Source: Diacronema lutheri (Eukaryota > Haptophyta > Pavlovophyceae > Pavlovales > Pavlovaceae). Taken from it: a stretch of DNA of 64,000 bases. The notes below the pieces were generated by a model. That model worked only from the letters and a program-made list of their open reading frames with translations. It did not search any database and had not been told where the DNA came from. Where the stretch lies: positions 248,001-312,000 of the forward strand of contig JAGTXO010000025.1 in assembly GCA_019448385.1 (NCBI GenBank). Reading direction: 5' to 3'. The position numbers and the translations under genes are program-made. Below, in pieces: positions 10,001 to 21,273 of the stretch (position 1 is the first letter of the stretch; every line of letters begins with the position of its first letter).

Positions 10001-13000
10001 GCGCGTGCTCGAGACCAAGCTGCGCAACGAGGCGATCCTGGACAACATGCTGCCGCCGCACGTGAATGAGCAGCGGCGGCAGATTGCCGAGACGGGCGGC
10101 AAGGTGATCGCGAGCGACGAGCCGTCCGCGTCCGTCCTCTTCTGCGACATCCAGGACTTCAAGCAGATCGTCAAGGAGAACTCGCCCGCGCAGCTCATCT
10201 CGCTCCTCGACGCAATCTACTCAGCGATGGACGACGTGTGCGAGCGCGCGGGCGTCACCAAGATGGAGACCGTGGGGTACACGTACATGGCCGCTGCCGG
10301 TCTCACCGGCGCGCCGACGAGCCGCGCAGGCCACGCGCACGATGCGGTGCGGATGGCTCTCGAGCTGATTCGGCTCGCCGCCGGCCTTCGCGCGAGCAAC
10401 GGCCGGCAGATCGTCGTGCGCCTCGGGATCCATTCGGGCGCGGTGCTGGCCGGCGTGGTGGGCAAGTCGAAGCCGCAGTACTGCCTCTTCGGCGACACGG
10501 TCAACACGGCGGCGCGCATGCAGGCGACGGGCGTGCGCGGCGGACTGCATGTGTCGAGTGCTACATACGACCTTCTCATGCGACAGCCGGCAGCCGTGGC
10601 CGCGCTGCACTTTGAGGCGCGCAGGGTGCACCCGAAGGGGAAGGAGCCAATGGACACGTACCTCGTCTCCGCCAAGCCCGGCGGCGCGCTGCTCGCGCCC
10701 GCGCGCGAGCTGGCGTGCGCGCCGCCCGAGCGGCCGTCGGCCACAGCGGAGGACCGCGAAAACGAGCTCGCTGCGCTCCACGGCGCGGACGACGGCGGCC
10801 TGTCGCGCGCGTCCGCACGCGTGGCCTCCGCGCGCGGCCGCTCGCCGCGCACGCGCAGTAGCCTCGTCATGCGCGTGCGCAATTGGGCGGTGCTGGGCGA
10901 CGAGTCAAACGCGCGCAACGGAGACGGAGCGCGCAGCTCGCCCGCGCGGCGGCGTGGCAGTACGCGTCACGCGGCGCCGTCACGTGACGATGCGGCGAGC
11001 GGCATCGCGCTGCACGAGCTCGAGGCGTCGTGCCCGTCGTCGCCGCTGTCAATCGCGCACTCGTCCGTCGACTCAAACGCGCTCGCCGAGCGCGAGCAGC
11101 CCTCGCCCATGCGCTTTGCGCGCGTGCGCTGTCCGGGCCCGCCACGCGCGGCGGCTCGCGGGAGCAGTCCATCACGGCGCGAGCGTACGCGCTTTGCTCT
11201 GCGCGGCTTGGACTTGCTCGGGCTGCGCGAGGGCGTGGGCGGTGCAAAGGGCACCGCCGGCTTCCAGCGCGTGCACTGCGACGAGGTGGCCGCGTGCGCA
11301 GAGCTCGCCCATGTGCCCGAGGTCCTTGATGCGCCCGCCGCGGGCTCGGGCAGCGGCTCGCGCGCGGCCACGCAGGCTGAGCCGGCCGCGGCTGCGCGCG
11401 CGCGCGCGCTCGCCGACGAGGCGGAGGTGGAGACGCGCATCAACTGGTGCGACCTAACCTACCGCTCCGCCGGCTCTGAGGAGCTCGACAAGCTCGAGAC
11501 GATCGTCTCTCGCGCGCACGCCGTAACGTCCCTCGGCGAGAGCCGCCGAACGCTCCTCATCTTTGCGGCGGGGCAGGCGGGCTACGTGGTGATGGAGGGC
11601 GTGCTCTTTCTCCGCGAGGAGCCGAGCCGGTGCAACTCGGCGTTCGTCGCGATGGGCTCCGCCGCCATCCTGCTCGCCGCGAGCGCAGCGACGACAGTGC
11701 CCGGCTTGATCGAGAGCCCCCTACGAATGTCCGCCGCACAGCTGCGCACGATGCGAGCCGTGCGCGCGGCGGTGGTGTGCGCCTACTGTGCGTACGGCGC
11801 GCTCATCCCGCTCGCGCAGGTGGCCAAGTTCGACTCGTTCGGCTCGAGCAGCTCTGCGCTCCTCATCTTCTCCGCCGCGCTTCTCGCATCCGCCGGCGGC
11901 GCTCGCTTCTTCGAAGTGAGTGCAATCTGCACTGTCTGGTACCTCACATGGTTGCTCTGCGGCATCGCGCTCGGCGGCTTTGGGCTCGATGGCGGCGGAG
12001 GCGGCGGCGCGCACGAGGCAGAGCTGCCGGCTGCCGAGCACGCCGTCGGCCGGTTACTGCGAGAGGTGCTGCTCAGCGCAGAGGCCGCCATCGCTGCCGT
12101 CAGCGGAAGTGCGCCGTGCGGCGAGCGGTGCGGGGCACGGAGGGCGCTGCTCGCGACGAGCCGGTCGGCCGCGCTTGCGGCGCAGCCCGTCTCGGTGGCG
12201 CTTGAGGATGCGGACGATGACCGGTGCAGCGCGCGCCACGCCGCTCGCCGTGTGCGCGCCACGCACCGCGCGCGCTCACCCGGACCCCGCTCACCCGGAC
12301 CCCGCTCACCCGGACCTCGCCCTTGCGCCCGCCGCCTCCCTGTGCGCGGGCGCGGCACGCAGCCAGCCGGGGTTGCACACGCTGGTCATGACGATCCTGT
12401 GCGCGCTGCTCGCGTCGGTGTACGCGTCCTACGTTGCGGAGCGCTCGAAGCGCCGCCTCTACCTCCTCCTCTTCAACCAGTGCGCGCGCGCGCCATGCCA
12501 TGCGTCACGTGCCGGCGAGCGCCGCGCTCCGGCCCGGCCGACGCGGCTTCGCCTGCTGCGCACGCGCTGCTCCGTCCCCGCTTGCACTGCCGCTGCCGAC
12601 GATCGCACGCGCGCTGCGCCCCCCGGCCGTTTCCCGCGCTCGCTTGCCCCCACCCTCCACTGCGCGTGTCTGCGTGCGCACACAGACATCGCGAGATGTC
12701 GCGCACAGACGAGCTGCTGTCGAGTATGATGCCAGCTTCAGTCGTCGCAAAGCTCAAGGAGGGGGTGCAGGTTGCCGATGAGTTCCAAGGTGAGGCGCAT
12801 GTCGCGCGCGCGCGCACACGACACAAGCGTCGTGTGCGCGCGCGAGATATGCCCTGGCTCAACTTAACACTGCTGCCGCTGCTGCCGCCGTTGCTGCCGC
12901 TCGATGCGCCACCGCAGGCACCGGGCGCAGCGCGTCGCTTGCGCCGCAATGACCGCCCACCTCATTCTGCGCGCTGCCCGCGCCCGCGCCTCTGCCCCTG

Positions 13001-14059
13001 CCCCTGCGTGTGACGGTGAAAGGTGTTCTTCTCCTCTACTCGGACATCAAGGGCTTCACGCAGATGGCGGCAGAGTGCACGCCCGCGCAGGTGATCGAGG
13101 CGCTCGAGGCGCTCTACACCGTCTTCGACACGCTCGTGCTGCACCACGACCTCTTCAAGGTCCAGACCATTGGCGACGCGTACATCGTCATGTCGAACGA
13201 GCATTCGGACAAGGCGCGCTCTGGCGCGCGCGTCGCGCGAGAGTCGCGGCACGCGCGCGAGCTCAAGGCGCGGCGCGACTGCGCGGCGATGCTCAAGATG
13301 GCCTTCGATATGGTTCGCGAGCTGCACGACTTCAAGGCGCCGCACGGCAAGCCGCTACAGATGCGCATTGGGATCCATCACGGTACCGTCACTGCGGGAG
13401 TGATCGGGCGCAAGAAGCTGCGGTACGACATCTTCGGCACGGACGCGCTGCTCGGCAACGCGCTCGAGTCAGAGGGCATACCGGGCGGCGTGTGCGTCTC
13501 CGAGGCCGTCCTGCCGTTCATGCGCCCGCTCGCGCGCGAGTACGCGTGCGTGCCGCACCGCGAAGTTGTGCTGCGCGAGGGCGACGATGTGATCGGCCGG
13601 ATGCATGCATTTGAGGTGCGCGACCTGGTGCACGACGCGGCGTTCGCCGCGCGCGATGCCGATGCGGCGCTTACAGCGCCGTGCGGCGTGGAGCGACGGC
13701 CGAGCGTGGCCACGGCGGCCTCGCCGTCGCTCAGCGCACCGCACGGCGGAATTTCGCTGCTGCGCGGCCTCTCGAGTGCCAGCCTGCGCGGGCTGCGCGA
13801 CTCGGGCTCGCCGCCAGCCTTTGCGAACGCCATCTCGGCCGCAACGCGCTCCTTTGTCGGCTCGTCGCGCGCGCAGAGCTACGCCGAAGGCGTCGCGCCC
13901 GCCGATGGCTTGGACCACGAAGGTCTGGAGCTTGAGTCCGCCGCGTTGACGGCAGGCGGGGCGGGGCCGGGCAGCGGCGGTGCGTGCGCACACGCCACGC
14001 GTGTGCGCTCGAGGCTGTCGCACCAGTCCTCGTGCTCACTCTTGCTTCACAGTACATGA
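4001..14059 (+). CDS. P4-ATPase (flippase)/guanylate cyclase fusion protein
   Basis: Exons by my reconstruction: 4001-4072, 4191-12223, 12363-12479, 12686-12789, 13023-14059 (3120 aa). Every junction is GT-AG and every phase fits. The N-terminal half is a P4-ATPase: [21 protein letters not shown], DGES near residue 212, PISLYVTVEAIK, phosphorylation site DKTGT at D479, KTASPDEGALL, MLTGDKMETAINIA and GDGAND near 1151. After more membrane helices comes cyclase domain 1 (about 1968-2188: FCDIQDF, KMETVGYTY, YCLFGDTVNTAARM). A second membrane block and domain 2 follow (about 2776-2972: YSDIKGFTQ, QTIGDAY, YDIFGTDALLG). This fusion is known as the cGMP-producing enzyme of ciliates and apicomplexans. 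Substrates of the flippase half are unknown. A continuous frame over 4146-13013 reads through three introns and is not the protein. Confidence 0.85.
8724..8765. repeat. 2 x 21-bp tandem repeat inside the P4-ATPase/cyclase gene
   Basis: Two identical 21-bp units (8724-8744 and 8745-8765) encode a repeated GAALQHG segment in the low-complexity linker after the ATPase half. The unit is a multiple of three, so copy-number change would keep the frame. Confidence 0.9.
12275..12319. repeat. 3 x 15-bp tandem repeat inside intron 2 of the P4-ATPase/cyclase gene
   Basis: Three 15-bp units (12275-12289, 12290-12304, 12305-12319), the last with one change, lie wholly inside the predicted intron 12224-12362. 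If that region were read as coding it would give an SPGPR repeat, which makes the unspliced frame look real. Confidence 0.85.
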
Positions 14060-14098
14060 TGACAACACGAGAACAAGAAACCACTGGAAGGTAGCCTT

Positions 14099-17000
14099 TC
14101 AGCGACTTGCCTTAGCGCCGGCGGCGGCTGCATCCGCCGCCATGTCGGCCGCCGCGTGGCTCTGCGCGCGGCGCGCGCTCGCCACGCGTAGCCTCTCCTC
14201 GTATGGATCGTACGTCGCGGCGGTCTTCTCATCCGACCAGCCGTGAAAGAGCGCCTTGAAATGCGGCGGCTCGTGCCCCGCGTCGATCTGCATGATCGGC
14301 ACCTGCGCCGAGCGGCCGGTTGTGGCAGCGCTCCTCTCGACAAACTTGTCCGCGAGCTTGGGCGCGTGCGCGCGCTCTCGTGCACTCGCGCCAGCGCCGA
14401 TCCAGACGTACAGCACGGAGCCCGCATCAAGGATGGAGACGTCCTCAGGATCGAGGTCGTCCTGCGCAAAGTTGCAAATCTCCTCAACCTGAGTGAGGCG
14501 GGACGAGGGGTTAGGGGGGCAGGGGCGGAGCGACGGCGCGCGCGACGCGGTCAGCGTTCTGCCCGTCTACGCGGCGCCCGTGGGACGCAGCCCCTCGCCC
14601 CCATTCCCGTCCGCCGCCTTGCAGCTGCCTCGCGCGCGCTGGCCTGCACAACGGCTCGGCGCCTCGCGCGCGGGCATCCATTATTCATCCACTCCGCGGT
14701 CGGGCGACAGCGTCCCTTCGCACGCCCTGCTCCGCGCGCGCGCGCGCGGCGAGCACCTTGAGGGTACCCGTGCGGTCGGTCACGTGGAAGAGGCGCGCGT
14801 CGTCGGGCGTGTAGTTGTACGCGGAATTCGCCGCAAGGCCGCGCGCGACGCCGCCCATCCAGCCGAAGATCCCACCGCGCTGGCTCGGCGGCGGGTCCTT
14901 GGCGCCCCGGTCCGGCTGCGGCTGAGAGCGCGTATAGTCCGTCTTGCCGCCGAGGGCTGCCCAAAAGGCCGCGGGCTCGCTGCCTTCGTCGACGGGCACG
15001 ATGGCCACGTCGGCGATCGCACCGCGCGCCGTGCCCGCCGCTGCGCCCCTGTGCGACCCCGCGTTCACACCGAGCACGTTTGGATTGAGGCCGGCGGCCG
15101 TCGCCGACTTGACAAGCTGCGCGGCGGCAAGCGCGCCGTCGCGCTCGGCGGCGTTGGCGTGCGCGCCGCGCCACACCCACAGCGTGGGCGCAGTTGAGCT
15201 CGCGTTCGAAAGCGCAGCGCCCATCCACTTTGGCATGCCCAGCCCAGCGCTGCTCGCGCCTGCCGCCGCGATGGGCGACTGGACGACGAAGCAGTCGTAA
15301 CTGGAGAGCGCCGATGCGACCGCGCCCTCGAGCTGGACAGCATGAACGTCCTGCGCGCACGTGCCGCGCACGTGGAAGAGCGCGCCGCCAGCCGGCGGGG
15401 GCGCGAGCGCCTTGGCGCCTGCACCAGCCGCGCCGCCGCCGCCGCCGCTATCCTCGCTCTCCGCGGACGCAAAATTGACCTTGCGGAAGCCGGACGCGAC
15501 GCCGCCCGCCGCGAAGACGACGAGCCTCGGCGCGAAGAGCGAGAGGAAGCGCGGCGTCTCGTGGCCCTGGCAGACGCGCACCTGCGCGCAGCCGCCACCG
15601 AGCGCGTCGCTCAGGTGCACCGTCTGGATCGCCGCCGCGCCCTTCTCGTCCGCGCTCGCGTGCGAGCCGAGCCAGTAGTACACCGTCGTGCGCTCGACCC
15701 CCGCTGCCTTTTCACAAAAGCTCACCACGTAGCAGTCGGAGCCGTTCAAGAGGCCGTGCTCGGTGGGCGGCAGCTGCACGCGTTCAAACTGCTCGATCCG
15801 GTAGACGCTCACCGCGCCCGCAGGCGGCGGCGCCGGGAGCGGCGACGCCTCGGGCCCCTCAGCGCCTCCCGAGCGCGGCGTCGGCGCCACCATCTGCGCC
15901 GCCAGCTCGTCTTCTGAGCTCTGCGCGCCGGCCGCGGCGGTGCGCGCCTGCGCGCGGCGGAAGCTGTCAAGGTCAGTGACGAGCGCGCTGCCATGCGCCG
16001 CCCAGTCCACAAAGTGCGCGCGAAACGCCGCCGGCTCGCCGCCCGACGCGACGCGCGAGATCTGCGTGCTCGCTGGCCGCCGATGTGTGCGCACGTACTT
16101 TTCGGCCACACGCACCGCGCCCGCGCGCTCCTCGGCGGACGCGCGCTTGCCGATCCACACGTAGATGGCGCCGGTGGCAGCACTGCCGCCGCCACTCGCC
16201 GACTCGCCGCCGCTCGCGTCGAGCAGGAAGGCGTCGTCGTCGTCGAGCAGCGCGCGCGCGAGCGGCGCGCCCGTCGCGCCCGCGGGCGCCATATAGAGGG
16301 AGCCCCGCGCATCCGAGATCCGAAACAGTTTGGGCGCGGAAATGGCGGCGGGCGCGCCGGAGGGGCGCGGCGTCGCGACGGCATCGTCCGAGCCCGCCTG
16401 CGCCGCCGCGCGCACCTCCGTCCGCTGCCCCTTCAGGTGCGACCAAAAAGATTTCTCGTCGTCGTCGAGGTCAGCCGCGGCGCGATCGTCTGCGCCGGCC
16501 GGCACGTCGTCGATCACGACAAGCTGCGCGCGGCCGGAGCGGTCGTCATCACGGATTGAAATGGCCACCTCGAGCGCCTTGGCCTTCTCGCGCCGGTTCG
16601 CCTCGCGCCCATTCCACTGGTACACCACGTCGCCCGCATCGAGAACGTAGACGTCGCCCTGCGTGTGCCGCAGAGCCGCGCGCGCGTCGCGAGCGGGCGG
16701 TTGCGATGGGGGGCCGGCTGCGCGTGAAAGACGTGGATCGCGCCGCCGCGCATTCCAATCCGCCCGCCGCACGCGCGCGCCGGCACGCGCGCGCGCACGT
16801 GGTTGAGGCTCGCAGCCTTTTTCTCGACTTCCGAGACGAGCACCGTCTTGGCGCCCTTGCAGTGGAGCAGCCGCGGCTCGGGCTTGCCGCCGCGCGCGCT
16901 CGCGGCGCGGAGGGCCGAGTCAACGCCGCCTTTGAGATATTGGATCGACGAGAAGACCGCGCGGAACTCGGCCGACTCGTGCCCCTGCGTCTCGCGATGC

Positions 17001-17356
17001 TGCGTCGGCGCGCCGCCGAGCCGATTGTCGAGCTCGACTGTCTTGTACGCGGCGACGGCGGCCTCGTCCTGTGAGGTCGCGGCGCCGAGCCAAAAGTAGA
17101 GATCCCACACGAGCTTGGTCGCGCGCGCGCGTGTGTGCAGCACGATGTACGAGTCGCCTGAGTAGAACTTGCCGTGCTGCCGCTTGTCGACGGGCACGAC
17201 CTGCAGCTTTTCGATGCGCCACACCTCGACGCCGGGCGCCGTGCCGGCAGTCGGGCCAAAATCCTCGCCCGGCCTGACGCCCGCCGTCTTCTGCGTGTTC
17301 ACCACCTTGGCCTGCGCGCGCATCGCCTTGATGTCGACGACGAGCCCGCTGGCCAT
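14099..17356 (-). CDS. Gelsolin/villin-family actin-binding protein, six domains, no headpiece
   Basis: Exons on the minus strand: 17356-16799, 16658-14757, 14488-14099 (949 aa). Introns are 140 and 268 bp, both GT-AG and phase 0. The joins give SLNH-GDVYVLDAGDVVYQWNG and TLKV-EEICNFAQDDLDPED, both standard gelsolin-repeat strings. Six repeats can be followed: GVEVWRIEKLQVVPV, GDVYVLDAG, FRISDARGSLYM, VSVYRIEQFERVQL, ALFHVRGTCAQDV and ARLFHVTDRTGTL. Each has the D-x-Y/F-x-L/V and W-x-G core. Family members sever, cap or bundle actin filaments under calcium. No villin headpiece follows; the last residues are an Ala-rich tail. The stop is 39 bp from the stop of the convergent cyclase fusion gene. 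Confidence 0.9.
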
Positions 17357-17487
17357 CGTGCGCGCCCACGTTCACCCGCAGCCTCACGCAGTGGCCGGCC
17401 CAAGGCAGCCGCCGTCGGTTTCAAATTCGACGGGAAAGTTGAGACGCCACGGCCAAGGGGACAGAAGCTTTCATCATTCGACGCGCT

Positions 17488-18894
17488 TCACGCGGAGTCG
17501 ACCTTCTGAGAGGTGCACACCCAATGCGGCGTGCGATCCGCGCTCTGTGCATGCCAACACCGCGGCCGGCGCCGTGCGCCAGCTGCGCTCGGACCGTCGG
17601 CCCGCGCCGCATGCTCGCCAAGGAGCGCGGCTGGGTCGACCTTCACGAGAATGTACTCGTCGGCAACGTGCGGCGCGCGCGGCTGGTAGTCGTACGTGAG
17701 CGTCGTGCCTCCGCGCTGGAGCAGTGGCGCGCGAAGCGGCAGCGGAGACCACAGCTGGTCCGCGTCCGCGCGAAGCCTGTGCCAGCCGACGCCGCGCGCG
17801 CGTGCACCGCCGGGCAAGTCCGCCGCGCCGGCGAGCGCGCGTCGCCCGAGCTCGCGCCAGTCGACGAAGCGCAGCGCGTTGAGCACGAGCTGGTCCGAGT
17901 CACTCACGCCCAGCAGTCGCGCGCCCAGCGTAAGGGCGGCTGCCTGCAACCGGCCGTCCGCCACAAGCGTCGAGTCGAAGAGCAGAACGGTACTTTGAAA
18001 AAAATCCGCTGCGCTGCCGCGCGGCGAGGCCAAGGCGCGCGCGGCGGCGGCGGAGCGAGGCGGCGCTGCCAGCGCGGCCGCAGGCAGCGCCGCGCTCAAT
18101 TCGGCGCACGGCTCGGCGAGCGCGGCGGGCAACCCGGCCGCGCACGGCGCACAGCCTAGCGTGTGCGCCGCCGAGCGCGCACGCGCGGTGCGAACGCGCG
18201 TGTGCCCAGCGCAATGCATCTGGCTGCTCAGTCGGCGATCGTACGTCGGGTACGTGTCCGAGTGCGCGAGCAGACGGCCCTCGCCAACGGGCAGCGCGAG
18301 CATCGGCGCGATCGGCTGGCGGACGATGATGCCCGCGTCAACGTACAGGATTCGCCGGGAGCCATTTCCGAGCGCGCCGGCGTGGAGCGCAGGAGAGAAG
18401 AGCGTGGCGAGCTTCCAGAAGTAACCCGACCAGCCGGCGCCGCGCTTGCGCGCATGCAGGCGCGCTAATGGGTCGGCTGAGCGCGCAGCGGCCGCGAGCC
18501 AGCATGCGCAAGGCGGCTCGGGCGGCAGGAGCTCGCGCGGCATGAGCGCCCTGGCCGCAACTACGCGCACGCCAAGCGCGGCGAGCTCAGCGGTCGACAC
18601 GCCAGCACGCGCATCGAGTTGTGCGTCCGCATCTGGTCGGACGAGGAGGATGTCTCCCGTGTATTCCCCCGCGGCGCGTAGCTGCGCGATCGTCGCGAGC
18701 GCGGCTGCAAGCACGTTCCGGTCGGCGACGAGGAGCACGAGCGGCCGGGTTGGCAATGGTGTGGGCTGGCTCGGGCGCTTGGCGCGCTGGTCGGCACACT
18801 GGTGCATCAGCGTACCGGTGAGCATCAGCGCGCCTAGCGCGCCGGCGCTCGCGCAGCCCGAGGGCGGCGTGCGGCGGAAGGCCGCGCGTGGCAT
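17488..18894 (-). CDS. Type II membrane glycosyltransferase-like protein
   Basis: The start at 18894 gives 468 aa. The frame is open further upstream but has no ATG there. Residues about 13-30 (CASAGALGALMLTGTLM) form a single N-terminal membrane anchor, typical of Golgi enzymes. PLVLLVADRNVLAAALATIAQL resembles the first strand of a GT-A nucleotide-sugar fold. GYFWKLATLF then RRILYVDAGIIVRQPI supplies an acidic metal-binding-like motif (VDAG in place of DxD). FFQSTVLLFD, SDSDQLVLNAL and WHRL fit the later part of such folds. I cannot name the sugar or the acceptor. Its promoter is shared, within 110 bp, with the divergent EHD-like gene. Confidence 0.6.
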   Translation of the reverse strand: MPRAAFRRTPPSGCASAGALGALMLTGTLMHQCADQRAKRPSQPTPLPTRPLVLLVADRNVLAAALATIAQLRAAGEYTGDILLVRPDADAQLDARAGVSTAELAALGVRVVAARALMPRELLPPEPPCACWLAAAARSADPLARLHARKRGAGWSGYFWKLATLFSPALHAGALGNGSRRILYVDAGIIVRQPIAPMLALPVGEGRLLAHSDTYPTYDRRLSSQMHCAGHTRVRTARARSAAHTLGCAPCAAGLPAALAEPCAELSAALPAAALAAPPRSAAAARALASPRGSAADFFQSTVLLFDSTLVADGRLQAAALTLGARLLGVSDSDQLVLNALRFVDWRELGRRALAGAADLPGGARARGVGWHRLRADADQLWSPLPLRAPLLQRGGTTLTYDYQPRAPHVADEYILVKVDPAALLGEHAARADGPSAAGARRRPRCWHAQSADRTPHWVCTSQKVDSA

Positions 18895-19004
18895 TAGTAT
18901 TTCGTGCGCCGATCTCGCGCCCCACTTCTGTGGTTTGAAAACGCGCGCCTGCCGAGCACGCCGACGCGCGCGCGCCGTCGCGGTGTGCGTCGCCGTCAAG
19001 TGGG

Positions 19005-21071
19005 ATGATCCGGCGCGCGCCCACGATACGGCGCGCTTTCAGCGCGCACACCTCGGGCCAGCTGGCCCAGGAGGTGCGCCACCGGGCTGAGGCGATCCAC
19101 AGGCACGTCGCCACGGCGCCGTGCGCCGCGCACGCGGAGCGCGCTCGCGCGCTCACGCCGTTCATGCGCCACGGCGGCGCGCGCGCGGCTCGCGCTTTGC
19201 AGGGAGGTGCTCGCGCCGCTCAACGACCGTCTGATGGGCCCGCTCGAGCGTCGTGAGTTTGCGCAAACTGTCCCGCTGCCCTTCGTGCTGCTCCTCGGCA
19301 ATCACTCGTCGGGCAAGTCGTCGTTCATTAATCACGTGCTCGGTCGGACGGTGCAGCAGACTGGCGTCGCACCGACCGACGACTGCTTTACCGTGATCGC
19401 GCCGGGGACGGCGGACGCCGACCGTGACGGCCCGTCATTCGTCGGCGATCCCGACTTTGGCTTCTCGCCGCTGCGCGTCTTTGGGCCTGGCCTTCTCAAC
19501 CACGTGCAGCTCAAGGTGCGGTCGGGGCTCGCCGTTGACGGCCTGATGCTTGTCGATTCGCCCGGCATGATCGACAGCCCGCAGACGGCTACGCGCGCGG
19601 CGGACGCGCAGCGCGGCGAGGAGGGCCTGCTCGCCAGCCCCCTCTCGCTGCTCCGCGCGCCACCAACCGACCGTGGATACGATTTCCTCGGCGTCGTCCG
19701 GTGGCTCGCTGAGCGCGCCGACGTTGTGCTCCTCTTCTTCGACCCGGACAAGCCGGGCACGACGGGCGAGACGCTCGCGTGCCTCACGACTTCGCTCTCG
19801 GGCGTGAACCATAAGCTGCACATCATTCTCAACAAAGTCGACCGTTTCGAGCAGCTCCACGATTTTGCCAGGGCGTACGGCTCTCTCTGCTGGAATCTCG
19901 CAAAGGTGAGCCGAGGGCGCCGCGCCAGGGCGCTGTACGCGGGCGCGCTGCGAGCGAGCGCCGCGCGCGAGCATCGCGCGCAAGCACACTGCCATGAGCG
20001 ATGCACCCTTTACGACCCGCTCTCCCTCGCCGAGGCAGTCGTTTTTGCCCTCAGTTCCCCGTCCTCACGCGGGGTAGCGCGCGTGTGTGTGCGTGCGCGC
20101 GCGCACGTCAGGTGATCCCTCGCAAAGACTTGCCTCGCATCTACACAATGTTTCTGCCCGGGCCCGCGGCGACAGCCGCGGCCGGCAGCGAGGGCGCGAG
20201 CGCGGGCGCGGCGGCGTGCGCGTTGGCGGCGGGCGGCAGCGGCGTTCCGTCTGCGCTCGCGCAGCCGCTCGCGTCGCTCGACGGCGTGCGCGACGAGGTG
20301 ATTGCGGAGGTGCACCGCGCGCCCGAGCGGCGCGTGGACAACACGATCACGCGCCTCTACGAGTCGGCGCGTCTGTTACACATGCACAGTACGGTTACTG
20401 AGGAGGCGCGCAGGCGCTTCGCGCGCGAGCGCATGGCGCAGTGGAGCCTGTGCGTGGGGCTGCTTGCAGGCGGGCAGGCGGGCGCGCTCGCCGGCGCGCT
20501 GCACGGGCTCGGTTTCAGCTCGATGGCCGCGCTTGCCGCGCTCTCCGTGGCCGCGGCCGGCGTCAGCGCCGTGCATGCGCGAAGGACCCTCCGACAGACC
20601 GAGCGCGCGCTCTCGTCGCAGCATGGTGCGCCGCGCGTGCGCGCGCCGCCCAAGCCACGCGGGCGCCGAGAGCCGACGGTCGCCCCGCACATCGCTGCGG
20701 CGCGCGCCCCGCGCGCGCGCGCGAATGCGTTGCGCTCGGTTCACGCAGGCCTGGACACGTGCTTTGCGCACACGCACCAGCGCGCCGTCGCCGACGGCGA
20801 CCAGTTTGCGACGGCGCTCTGGCAGCGTGCGGCGCCGAGCGTGCGCGCGGCAGTCACGACGATCGGGCTGGGCAACCTGCCGCGCGTTTCGTCCGCGGAG
20901 CTCGCGCGCGTCAAAAAGGTGTGGGACACGGACGTGCTCGCGCTCCGCAGGCTCAGCGCACCCGGTGTCGCAGGGCTCAGCATGCGCGACACCGCTGGCA
21001 GCGCGGGCGCGCTTGATGTCCAACGCGGTCGCTCTGCGTCGGCGGGCACAACGACGGGCGGCCCCAGATGA
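19005..21071 (+). CDS. EHD/dynamin-like large GTPase
   Basis: Proposed exons: 19005-19120, 19203-19905, 20112-21071 (592 aa). The second junction is firm: WNLAK-VIPRKDLPRIYTMFL is standard EHD sequence, phase 0. The first junction (82-bp intron) is less sure. It is proposed because the frame holding the GTPase domain has no ATG before the P-loop. GTPase motifs are P-loop GNHSSGKSS, a switch-region Thr in APTDD, DSPGM (G3) and NKVD (G4). The linker IPRKDLPRIYTMFLPG and the later helix block LYESARLLHMHSTV fit an EHD stalk. A hydrophobic pair near 20450-20570 (WSLCVGLLAGG..ALAALSVAAAGV) could insert in membrane. No EH domain is seen at the C-terminus. A role in membrane remodelling is expected. 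Confidence 0.75.
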
Positions 21072-21273
21072 GCGACTTTGGACTTCAGACTCAATTTTTT
21101 TTTTCTCCTTTGTCTTTTTCTCAGAGCGACTGTGTCAGTGTGCAACACAATCATGTTCAACCGGGGTTGGCAACTGCCGAGCGTCTCACGCTCGCCTTAG
21201 GCGGCGCAGCAGCACGCCGCGTCGACGGGCGGTCGCGCGACGAGGCGACCGCCATGGCCTCACACGCCGAGCC

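Noticed and set aside
4146-13013. A single 2955-aa protein in one frame
   Set aside because: It begins at a GTG, and its last 260 residues are arginine/proline-rich intron translation. Splicing into other frames restores conserved cyclase sequence.
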